A stretch of 64,000 nucleotides of DNA from Amia ocellicauda. Taxonomy: Eukaryota; Chordata; Actinopteri; Amiiformes; Amiidae. The position numbers and the translations under genes were made by a program. Shown piece after piece: positions 25,628 to 34,464 of the stretch. The stretch spans positions 25,413,001 through 25,477,000 of the forward strand of contig NC_089866.1 of the NCBI RefSeq assembly GCF_036373705.1. Direction: 5' to 3'. The notes under the pieces were generated by a model. That model ran no database searches, was not told the DNA's origin, and saw nothing but the letters and a program-made list of their open reading frames with translations. The stretch's first letter is position 1; each line of letters opens with the position of its first letter.

Positions 25628-26845
25628 TCACCTAAAGGATTATTAGGAACACCATACTAATACTGTGTTTGACCCCCTTTCGCCTTCAGAACTGCCTTAA
25701 TTCTACGTGGCATTGATTCAACAAGGTGCTGAAAGCATTCTTTAGAAATGTTGGCCCATATTGATAGGATAGCATCTTGCAGTTGATGGAGATTTGTGGG
25801 ATGCACATCCAGGGCACGAAGCTCCCGTTCCACCACATCCCAAAGATGCTCTATTGGGTTGAGATCTGGTGACTGTAGGGGCCAGTTTAGTACAGTGAAC
25901 TCATTGTCATGTTCAAGAAACCAATTTGAAATGATTCGACCTTTGTGACATGGTGCATTATCCTGCTGGAAGTAGCCATCAGAGGATGGGTACATGGTGG
26001 TCATAAAGGGATGGACATGGTCAGAAACAATGCTCAGGTAGGCCGTGGCATTTAAACGATGCCCAATTGGCACTAAGGGGCCTAAAGTGTGCCAAGAAAA
26101 CATCCCCCACACCATTACACCACCACCACCAGCCTGCACAGTGGTAACAAGGCATGATGGATCCATGTTCTCATTCTGTTTACGCCAAATTCTGACTCTA
26201 CCATCTGAATGTCTCAACAGAAATCGAGACTCATCAGACCAGGCAACATTTTTCCAGTCTTCAACTGTCCAATTTTGGTGAGCTTGTGCAAATTGTAGCC
26301 TCTTTTTCCTATTTGTAGTGGAGATGAGTGGTACCCGGTGGGGTCTTCTGCTGTTGTAGCCCATCCGCCTCAAGGTTGTACGTGTTGTGGCTTCACAAAT
26401 GCTTTGCTGCATACCTCGGTTGTAACGAGTGGTTATTTCAGTCAAAGATGCTCTTCTATCAGCTTGAATCAGTCGGCCCATTCTCCTCTGACCTCTAGCA
26501 TCAACAAGGCATTTTCGCCCACAGGACTGCCGCATACAGGATGTTTTTCCCTTTTCACACCATTCTTTGTAAACCCTAGAAATGGTTGTGCGTGAAATTC
26601 CCAGTAACTGAGCAGATTGTGAAATACTCAGACCGGCCCGTCTGGCACCAACAACCATGCCACGCTCAAAATTGCTTAAATCACCTTTCTTTCCTATTCA
26701 GACATTCAGTTTGGAGTTCAGGAGATTGTCTTGACCAGGACCACACCCCTAAATGCATTGAAGCAACTGCCATGTGATTGGTTGGTTAGATAATTGCATT
26801 AATGAGAAATTGAACAGGTGTTCCTAATAATCCTTTAGGTGAGTG
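25625..26845 (-). mobile_element. Tc1-like element, family 2, full length
   Basis: 1221 bp flanked by TA at 25623-25624 and 26846-26847. Terminal repeats start CACTCACCTAAAGGATTATT and are nearly perfect at both ends (about 30 bp). It contains one long transposase frame, described separately. Low internal decay suggests a fairly recent insertion. Confidence 0.95.
25657..26658 (-). CDS. Tc1-like transposase, nearly intact (DD34E)
   Basis: 333 codons without a stop. Order of parts: paired-type helix-turn-helix domain (LSISQSAQLLGISRTTISRV), linker, second HTH (RRASLTEITTRYN, TTLRRMGYNSRRPHRVPL), then the catalytic domain with D in VAWSDESRFLLRHSDGRV, the GGGGVMVWGMFS block, D in YFQQDNAPCHKG and E in [18 protein letters not shown]. 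The spacing of the last two acids fits 34 residues. The C-terminus ends MPRRIKAVLKAKGGQTQY. In-frame sequence upstream (IGKKGDLSNFERG) belongs to the family's usual N-terminus but is preceded by a TGA and has no ATG, so the natural start has been lost and the frame begins about 10-14 residues late. Mobile-element gene, not a host gene. Confidence 0.9.
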   Translation of the reverse strand: MVVGARRAGLSISQSAQLLGISRTTISRVYKEWCEKGKTSCMRQSCGRKCLVDARGQRRMGRLIQADRRASLTEITTRYNRGMQQSICEATTRTTLRRMGYNSRRPHRVPLISTTNRKKRLQFAQAHQNWTVEDWKNVAWSDESRFLLRHSDGRVRIWRKQNENMDPSCLVTTVQAGGGGVMVWGMFSWHTLGPLVPIGHRLNATAYLSIVSDHVHPFMTTMYPSSDGYFQQDNAPCHKGRIISNWFLEHDNEFTVLNWPLQSPDLNPIEHLWDVVERELRALDVHPTNLHQLQDAILSIWANISKECFQHLVESMPRRIKAVLKAKGGQTQY

Positions 26846-26857
26846 TATATATATATA

Positions 26858-27056
26858 TATGTACTAAGTCGAAGGGGTCAAATACTTATTTCCCTCATTA
26901 ACATGCAAATCAATTTATAACTTTTTTGAAATGCGTTTTTCTGGATTTTTTTGTTGTTATTCTGTCTCTCACTGTTAAATTACACCTACCATTAAAATGA
27001 TAGACTGATCATTTTTTTTGTCACTGGGCAAAGTACAAAATCAGCAGGGGATCAAA
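26858..27056 (+). mobile_element. Tc1-like family 3, terminal repeat fragment
   Basis: About 200 bp matching the reverse complement of 30998-31197, the left terminal repeat of the family-3 element (GTCAAATACTTATTTCCCTC ... CAGCAGGGGATCAAAT). It stops abruptly at 27056 without the outermost ~18 bp and is joined there to an unrelated Tc1-like remnant. Confidence 0.85.
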
Positions 27057-27775
27057 TCAGAAGTTTCTTAGAGTCAACAGCTTGCGTGATAGGTGGCTCA
27101 CAGGACAATAGCTTCAAGCACAGCTTAACACTGGTCGAAGTAAACAAGTCTCAGTTTCAACTGTGAAGAGAAGACTTCGAGCTGCAGGTTTCACAGGTCA
27201 AGTGGCAGAAGAAAGCCATTGCTAAGATGGCAAAATAAGAACAAGAGGCTTGTCTGGGCCACAACAACTGAAGACTGAAAGGTCTTATCGACCGATTAAT
27301 CAAAATTTGAAATCTTCAGTTCATCACGTAGGGTTTTTGTACAGCGTCCAGTAAGCAAAAGGATGGTTCCTCAGTGTGTGACACCAACTGTCAAACATGG
27401 AGGAGGTGACGGTCTGGAGCTCTTTTGCTGGATCCAGAGTCGGCGACTTGCACAGAAAGAGTGGCACCCTGAACCAAAACGGCTACCACAGCATTTTGCA
27501 GCGCCATGCAATACCCTCTGGTATATTCCTAGTTGGTCAGGCGTTCATCCAACAGCAAGATAATGACCCAAAACATGGTATGAACTGGATAGAAGGGTGA
27601 AAGAAAAAGCAACCTACAAGTGCAACACATTTGTGGGAACTTCTGCAACAGTGTTGGGAAGAACTTTCCAAACAATATTTGATTTTCAATGTAGAAAGAA
27701 TACACTGAGACATTAAACTGTGTAAATTTAAATAAAAAAACAATTGAGGTGTGCTAAAACTTATGACATGAAGTG
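27057..27775 (+). mobile_element. Tc1-like family 4, decayed 3' half
   Basis: Plus-strand relics of a different Tc1 transposase: the VSTVKRRLRAAG part (CAACTGTGAAGAGAAGACTT), [27 protein letters not shown]. The 3' end reads GTGCTAAAACTTATGACATG AAGTG followed by TA at 27776. Many frameshifts and an internal loss before the C-terminus. Its terminal sequence matches the fragment at 49043-49133. Confidence 0.8.
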
Positions 27776-28385
27776 TACATGAATATGTAAAATGCAGCAA
27801 CATCATAAACTTGTTTAGCACAGTGCTTTTACAATGATGAAATGTACATATATTATACCCCCTACCACCCACCCACCCCACTGTCTTTACAAACAAAAAT
27901 AATAACTTAAAAAAAGGAAAAGGAAATTAAAACAAAGGGTGAGAGAAATGTGCAGCCAGCAGTAAATAGATTGAAAGTTAACCAAAAGGGGACTTTGGTA
28001 GCTCAACCTCCAGCTAAGGTAGGGAAGGGAGGGTCAACTTATCAAAGATAGACAAAAAGGGTTGCCAAGTTAAATAAAAAAAAAAAACTTCCAACTTCTC
28101 AGTGGACCCTCAGAGTGTTTATTTCATTGTTTCTAATTTGAATAATTGCAAAGTGTCCCTGATCCAGGGTATAAATGAAGGTGGGAAAGCTTGGTTCCAA
28201 TTGAGAAGTATATAGCATCTAGCCAGGAGAGTGGCAAAGGCCAGGCAATCAGACAGAATTCTGAACAGTAAGACATCATCTGGTGGAACCAAAGAGCTAT
28301 GAGTGGTATAGGATTAATTTTAAACCCTGTAATCTGAGAGAAAGTTTCAAATACCGAGGACTAGAAGGGAACCAATCTCGGATAT
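27776..28385. other. Intergenic, nothing recognised
   Basis: AT-rich stretch with C-rich (CCAC)n near 27863-27880 and an A run near 28077-28087. No conserved coding or repeat family seen. Confidence 0.6.
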
Positions 28386-29060
28386 GTCCAATACATATGA
28401 TTTATTTATTAGCAGATGCCCTTATCGGACTTACAAAATAAGAGCATTACAAAAGTGCAGTAATACAATATAAAATTACAGATCAAAACATAATACTAGA
28501 AGTTCAAAATTACACAAGTGTACAGGCATTTGTATGTTCTGACTTCAGTGGGAAGGTCGTTCTACCACTTAGAGGCCATGGATGAAAAGGAGAGGGCTCT
28601 GGGGAAGGTGAGTGGAGAGGAGGCAAATTTAGTCTTCTGGCGCAGAAAGACCGGAGAGGTCTGGAAGGGATGTATGGAGAGTTGAGGGTCTAATGGTAAC
28701 TCAGAGCAGTCTGGTCGAGACAACTGTAGGTGATGTCTTGAACTGAATGCAAGCCGAGATTGGGAGCCAGTGGAGGGAGCAGAGCAGTGGAGTAGCATAT
28801 ACGAATCAGGGCAGAGAGACATCAGATGAACCGCAGAGTTCTGGATGAGCTGGGTAGTTGTTGCAGGCAGGCCGGCCAGAAGGGAGGGAGTAGTCCAGGC
28901 GGGAGAGGAACAGGGACTGCACGAGCAGCTGAGTTGCGTAGTCAGTGAGGAAGGGTCAGATCTGGCGTATGTTGCTCAGGAAGAATTGGCAGGTGCATGT
29001 CAGCATGGTGATGTAGGAGAGTGCAGGAAGGTTGTGTTAGCAGGGAAGAAGCCCCCCGCT
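28386..29060. repeat. Dispersed fish repeat, copy 1
   Basis: Begins TTTATTTATTAGCAGATGCC and continues with ACTTCAGTGGGAAGGTCGTT, GGGAGCCAGTGGAGGGAGCA and GTAGTCCAGGCGGGAGAGGA. These are sequence blocks seen in a very common interspersed repeat of ray-finned fish. A second copy at 30726-32850 is split by a Tc1-like element. Frames of 86 and 162 codons inside it (28562-28822 minus; 28845 onward plus) are by-products of the repeat. I cannot place it in a named superfamily with confidence. Confidence 0.65.
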
Positions 29061-29123
29061 CTGTCAGCTGTGCGGCTGGCTTCTTGGTGCTGCCCTACAG
29101 CAGGATGGGTCAAGCTGCTGCTC

Positions 29124-29235
29124 GTGAATGAGCCTGTTGGTGTCCAGCACCTTCTCAACCAACTCCTTCACCTCCACCTCCACCTCGTTCATCAGCCACA
29201 TCTCCTTGAATGTCTTTGCGTCTATGGCAGCTGCT
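29124..29235 (-). pseudogene. DRC1-like exon fragment
   Basis: On the minus strand this encodes AAIDAKTFKEMWLMNEVEVE followed by VKELVEKVLDTNRLIHEQQL. This has the pattern WL(T/M)NEE..KEL...D.DR.IH..HL of DRC1 (CCDC164), a coiled-coil subunit of the nexin-dynein regulatory complex of cilia. Beyond both ends the resemblance stops, and a stop follows within about 15 codons. With no neighbouring exons, I take it as a displaced or retrocopied fragment. The family match is from memory of the human protein and covers only about 40 residues. Confidence 0.45.
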
Positions 29236-30725
29236 CATGGAGGTGCAGTAAAGATCAGGTTTTATCACTCAGTACCTCTGCTTTTTCACCCTTCAGCCTA
29301 GTCATCCTCTGCAGTGAAAACAATTTTTTTTAGGACTGAAAAGCAAGAATCACCGATGTATGGGAATGGATGGTTTATATGAGGCGCCGTAAGGGTAGTT
29401 ATCAATGGAAAAACACTTGCACTCTCTACCCTGAAAACATCAAACTTTGCACTCTCGAAGTTAGTAGTGTTTTTGTTAATGTGCCACCGTCCTGCTGCAA
29501 TAGAGCTGTGAAGGGGAGGAGGTCCTGAATTGTCTATTATTTGTGCATTAAAGCTCATTAAATGAAACCCGTAACTCAGGCGTTTTCTGTACGGATAGGT
29601 TAAAGATTCCTCCTTCTTAGTTTTAATTCCTTTAATTATGGACTCGGCCCCAAATAGGCCCCAAATACCCCTAGGCACAGTTTAAAAAAAACCACAGAGA
29701 TGCTGCCCATAAGCTCAATTTTACGTTTTCTGGAGTCATGCGCGATCATGTCCCATCCTGAGTGGGCAGAATCAGGTTCACAAGGGACAGGCTGGGAATG
29801 GAATGGAAGTACCAGGTCTCCCCGCCCATTGTGCTGACCCACTGCCTGTCTCAGCTCCGACTCCTGCAGGAGAAATTGATGAATTAGCTGCCCATGGATG
29901 CGCCGCTGGTCACTAGCTGCTTCAGTTTCCCTGGCTGGATGGCGTGCCATACCGAGGGCAAGGCTTACAACACACAGCAGGCAGCAGAAGCCTCCAGTGC
30001 CCAGCCAAAGGCGTAGATCTGCTCTCCCCCAGCCCAGAACCATACCGGGAAGACTGCGGACCTGCTCTGCCTAGCTCATGCTGTAGAGATTGGCAGTGAG
30101 CAGCCATGTCATGGCACACAGCTTTGATGGACCAGTATTTCCAAAAAATACATAGACAGAACCTTTTATTCAAAGACAAGGTTCACTAGATTCCATATGT
30201 CCACTGTTTTTTGTGTGGAACTTGTTTGGACAAATCTGGGTTCACAAACCCCACTCACAGTCTCAGAGTAAACCTCTGTATTTAAAATACATGTACAAAT
30301 ATACGTTTTTAGATTGCTGTTTTAGATGAAAGATTATCCCCCAGTATGTATGTTATTTTTAGTGGATTTTAAATTGTTACTCTCAAAGTCTATTCACACT
30401 GGACGCGATGTGATATGTTTTGTGGGAAAGCCATTTTGTTGCTGTGACATCCTTGAACCAGCAACACAGAAGACTGTGGGTACATAACAGCCTCCAAAAG
30501 CGTAAACATTTAGGTGAATTTTACTGATTGGTACAAGAACTTAACCTGCCCCTCCCTCCCATCAAGTTTTCACCAATACTTGCATAGGTCAAAATCCCAG
30601 TTTGAAGAGTTGCTTCAGATAATGGGCCCACATATAGAAACATTATAGCAACTACAGACAAGCCCTAATTACAGAACAGCAAATATAGCCATGTTTAAGT
30701 TAAATCATGTAATTCAGAGCATCAT
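29236..30725. other. Intergenic between GPN3 and FAM216A; one unassigned ORF
   Basis: No recognised gene. On the minus strand 29636-30043 is an open frame of 135 codons that is more GC-rich than its surroundings. Its N-terminus looks like a signal peptide (hydrophobic WLGTGGFCCLLCVVSLALG at residues 13-31), and there is a later basic RKRK. It has acceptor-like sequence (CCAATCTCTACAG) before the ATG. I know no family for it, and the 3' part has no conserved motif. It may be chance. The rest is AT-rich. Confidence 0.3.
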
Positions 30726-30987
30726 ATATTTTATTTATTTCCCTTGTCCAGGGCAACTTACAAAATATAAGAGCAATAACACTGTGTAACAATTTTTGTT
30801 GTTGTTCCTTGGTATAAGCAATTAGGAAATAACACTTACTACCCAGGAACAAAATTTGTGTTACATAGTGTAATACAGTACAATACAGTGAAGTTCAGGC
30901 AGAATACATTTTACAAATTTAGAATTTGTGTAGATATACACTAAACAATATATAAAGGTCTTACATCCGAGATTGTTAAGGCTGATA
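30726..30987. repeat. Dispersed fish repeat, copy 2, left part
   Basis: ATTTATTTCCCTTGTCCAGG GCAACTTACAAAATATAAGA is the same head as in copy 1 (28386). It is interrupted at 30986-30987 by the family-3 Tc1-like element and resumes at 32541. Confidence 0.6.
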
Positions 30988-32540
30988 CAGTGAGGGAAAA
31001 AAGTATTTGATCCCCTGCTGATTTTGTACGTTTGCCCACTGACAAAGAAATGATCAGTCTATAATTTTAATGGTAGGTGTATTTTAACAGTGAGAGACAG
31101 AATAACAACAAAAAAATACAGAAAAACGCATTTCAAAAAAGTTATAAATTGATTTGCATGTTAATGAGGGAAATAAGTATTTGACCCCTTCGACTTAGTA
31201 CTTGGTGGCAAAACCCTTGTTGGCAATCACAGAGGTCAGACGTTTCTTATAGTTGGCCACCAGATTTGCACACATCTCAGGAGGGATTTTGCCCCACTCC
31301 TCTTTGCAGATCCTCTCCAAGTCATTAAGGCTGACGTTTGGAAACTCGAACCTTCAGCTCCCTCCTTTTCTATGGGATTAAGGTCTGGAGACTGGCTAGG
31401 CCACTCCAGGACCTTAATGTGCTTCTTCTTGAGCCACTCCTTTGTTGCCTTGGCTGTGTGTTTTGGGTCATTGTCATGCTGGAATACCCATCCACGACCC
31501 ATTTTCAATGCCCTGGCTGAGAGAAGGAGGTTCTCACCCAAGATCTGACGGTACATGGCCCCGTCCATCGTCCCTTTGATGCGGTGCAGTTGTCCTATCC
31601 CCTTAGCAGAAAAACACCCCCAAAGCATAATGTTTCCACCTCCATGTTTGACGGTGGGGATGGTGTTCTTGGGGTCATAGGCAGCATTCCTCCTCCTCCA
31701 AACACGGCGAGTTGAGTTGATGCCAAAGAGCTTGATTTTGGTCTCATCTGACCACAACACTTTCACCCAGTTCTCCTCTGAATCATTCAGATGTTCATTG
31801 GCAAACTTCAGACGGGCCTGTACATGTGCTTTCTTGAGCAGGGGGACCTTGCGGGCACTGCAGGATTTCAGTCCTTCACGGCGTAGTGTGTTACCAATTG
31901 TTTTCTTGGTGACTATGGTCCCAGCTGCCTTGAGATCATTAACAAGATCCTCCCGTGTAGTTCTGGGCTGATTCCTCACTGTTCTCATGATCATTGAAAC
32001 TCCACGAGGTGAGATCTTGCATGGAGCCCCAGACCGAGGGAGACTAACAGTTATTTTGTGTTTCTTCCATCTGCGAATAATCACAACAACTGTTGTCACC
32101 TTCTCACCAAGCTGCTTGGCGATGGTCTTGTAGCCCATTCCAGCCTTGTGTAGGTCTACAATCTTGTCCCAGACATCCTTGGACAGCTCTTGGCCATGGT
32201 GGCGAGTTTGGAATCTGATTGATTGATTGATTGATTGCTTCTGTGGACAGGTGTCACTCCCTTTAAGAGAGTGCTCCTATTCTCAGCTCATTACCTGTGT
32301 AAAAGACACCTGGGAGCCATAAATCTTGCTGACTGATAGGGGATCAAATACTTATTTCCCTCATCAACATGCAAATCAATGTATAACTTTTTTGAAATGT
32401 GTTTTTCTGTATTTCTTTCTTGTTATTCTGTCTCTCACTGTTAAAATACACCTACCATTAAAATTATAGACTGATCATTTCTTTGTCAGTGGGCAAACGT
32501 ACAAAATCAACAGGGGATCAAATACTTTGTTCCCTCACTG
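30988..32540 (-). mobile_element. Tc1-like element, family 3, long terminal repeats
   Basis: 1553 bp with TA at 30986-30987 and 32541-32542. Terminal inverted repeats of about 200 bp start CAGTGAGGGAAAAAAGTATT; within each, a second copy of the end motif (AATACTTATTTCCCTCA) lies about 170-190 bp inward, the IR/DR layout known from Sleeping Beauty-type elements. Between them is a minus-strand transposase with a frameshift. A GATT tetranucleotide run lies at 32217-32236. Inserted into dispersed repeat copy 2. Confidence 0.93.
31236..32138 (-). pseudogene. Tc1-like transposase of family 3, frameshifted
   Basis: Reads [20 protein letters not shown] and the HTH region, then [20 protein letters not shown] (first D), [38 protein letters not shown] (second D) and [12 protein letters not shown] (catalytic E). 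Shortly after the E a frameshift diverts the C-terminus; the expected reading (KKRL near 31240-31260) continues in another frame. At the N-terminus the family ATG near 32197 is out of frame with the main reading. So the catalytic residues remain but the protein is broken at both ends. Confidence 0.9.
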
Positions 32541-32850
32541 TAAGTGCAGACAGGACGTTAAGTCAAAGTTAACTAAATGGGGGAGCATAGGGGAAATCAA
32601 AATAATCAAGTGCTAGTAATGCAAGGCAAGAGTTTGACAAAACGTTGTACAAGTGTAATCTTACAGGAGAATGAATGACTAAATCACAAGTACAGTCTGA
32701 AAGGGTGTCTTGCGTAATCGCCGGAAGGTCAGGGACTCTGCTTTTTTGACTTCAGTGGGAAAGTCTTTCCACCACTTAGGGGCCAGGGAAAAAGGAGCGA
32801 GCTCTGGAGGAAGGGGAGTGGAGAGGAGGCAATATAGGCAGCGTATAAGC
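32541..32850. repeat. Dispersed fish repeat, copy 2, right part
   Basis: Continues from 30987 after the Tc1-like insertion. Contains TTTTTTGACTTCAGTGGGAA AGTC and CTGGAGGAAGGGGAGTGGAG, parallel to 28540-28622 in copy 1, then ends or decays near 32850. Confidence 0.6.
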
Positions 32851-33089
32851 AGCTATGGGCATATAAAGTAATATTCGGTATAAAAACATTAAAATGCATT
32901 TTTTTAAAGCAACACATTTCAATAAGCATATGAAGGAAATAAAATTAAGTATTTAAAATTGTAAACAAGCTCAATTTGAATTTGTAATTTGATTACATTT
33001 TACTCTTTAAATTGTGTAACTTAAAAAGTTGGTTCCTTAATAATTTCCTTACAGAATTTTATACTTAACTTAAAACGCCTACTGTTAAA

Positions 33090-33215
33090 AATAATTAAGA
33101 GGCTCTGATTTAGGAAATTATTTCAATTAAGTAATTGAGAACTCGGTTGGAACAAAAATCAGCAGGACAGGTGGTACTCCAGGACCAGGGTTGGGAACCA
33201 CTGGGCTAGAATATT
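33090..33215. repeat. Short dispersed repeat (CCAGGACCAGGGTTGGGAAC type)
   Basis: GTTGGAACAAAAATCAGCAG ... GGTACTCCAGGACCAGGGTT GGGAACCACTGG, a motif block often found at the end of fish SINE-like repeats. A related block lies at 41710-41745, and a reverse fragment (GGTTTTTGCTCCACCCTGAA) at about 53875-53910. Confidence 0.5.
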
Positions 33216-33584
33216 TACATTCTAATTGGTCGACAAAGCTGCTCCTCCATTTATACTTCAACTTTAACTTATACTTTAACTTATTTTGTATTTGTTTAAT
33301 ATCCCACAATGCAAATGTTGTCATGCACTGTCTGTGAGACAGTGTATTAAGCAGAGACCTGCGGTTCTCTGTGGGCAGAGTATGCATTTCTACCAAACAT
33401 CACCGGTTGCTAAGAGAGCCTTTATTCACGTCAGCTTAGTCTGAACTGGGCAAAAATAGGGGATGACAAAAATAAATAAAGAAATACTATTACTAATAAA
33501 TACACAAAGTATCTGTACTGTTGTTTTATAAGAATACATGGGGTATATGGGTAATTTATGTGTAAAAAGAATGACTATTGTAAC

Positions 33585-33640
33585 AATAGTCGCTCTGGAT
33601 AAGGGCATCTGCTAAGAAAATGTAATTATAATAATGGGTC
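33585..33640. repeat. Reverse-oriented end of the dispersed fish repeat
   Basis: GTCGCTCTGGATAAGGGCAT CTGCTAAGAAAATGTAAT is the reverse complement of the head seen at 28386; a stand-alone end. Confidence 0.6.
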
Positions 33641-33954
33641 TACAATGCAAACGATTTGAAATGTACAGTTATACAATTGAACTTAGTGTGTGTGTTGGGG
33701 GGAGTCATACACTTTTAGCACTTACAGTGGTAATATACATTTATTACATTTTGCTCATCTTCTTTCAATGTGTGCCTAATTGTGCTTTCTCCTGAAACCA
33801 TGCTGGGCCACAGTATTTAAATATTACACATGGATTTATAATATTACTTTAATAATTGCATGAAGAATATTTAAATTTGTTATTGCATTTCTATTTTATT
33901 TTATTTTTGCTTATGCTCTCATAGAAGGACAAGTCTGGACCAGTGCCCTGACGT

Positions 33955-34464
33955 GATCACCAAGGCAGCGTATTTGGAAAGGGTGCCATTAAGAAAATCC
34001 GGAATGACCACCTGAAGAACAGCAGCCTCCAAGTGGCCCACTGTGATGTGGCTGAAGTAGATCAAGCAGATGCCTCAGAAAAGGGTTCCTATGTTTGTTA
34101 TTCCAATCCGGAGGAAGTCAAAGTTCCTAACGCCTACAGAATGGGGCCTGTCCACAAATTCCTGCCCCACTTGGTTCAGAAAAAAATCAATGAACTGTTG
34201 AGGGAGACTTTTACAGGGGTGACGTACAACCACTGTAGGGATTTGGCAGATAAATTGAAGGATGACATCCTTAAATTGTCCAACAAGCAGGGGTTCAATC
34301 GCAACAGATACATTGTATGTCTTTGTGGGAGAAGACAAAGGCCAGGCTGTGATGATTGCCAGCAGGGCACTGTGGGACACAGAGAATGACAACTTTGTCT
34401 TCCTGTCCTTCAAGAACAGTTCTGTTTTCATCGTGGCCATGCTGTATGCTGTGTATTTTGAATA
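33955..34464 (+). pseudogene. Tctex1-domain (DYNLT2/4/5-like) dynein light chain, intronless relic
   Basis: The frame from 33955 to about 34318 reads GSVFGKGAIKKIRNDHLKNS, VPNAYRMGPVHKFLP, LVQKKINELLRETFTGV and FNRNRYIV. The domain then continues one frame over: VFVGEDKGQAVMIASRALWD, FVFLSFKNSSVFIVAMLYAV, ending in YFE and a stop at 34462-34464. This is the order of a Tctex1 domain; SRALWD resembles DYNLT4, while NSS.F...YAVYFE resembles DYNLT2/5. There is no introns in the domain, no ATG start (a TGA lies just upstream), and one frameshift after RYIV. Most likely a processed or decayed copy of an axonemal/outer-dynein light chain gene. No clear poly(A) tail remains. Confidence 0.7.

Noticed and set aside
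28562-29333. Frames of 86 (minus) and 162 (plus) codons
   Set aside because: Both lie in the dispersed repeat copy and its border; the frames reflect repeat composition, not a conserved gene.
29298-29678. A KR-LSYGFHLM stretch that recalls the start of parathyroid hormone family peptides
   Set aside because: Only the dibasic site and an LM pair agree; the SE.QLMH core and the WL(R/K)KKL part are absent. I considered whether a lost-in-mammals hormone could sit in this gap and found no support.
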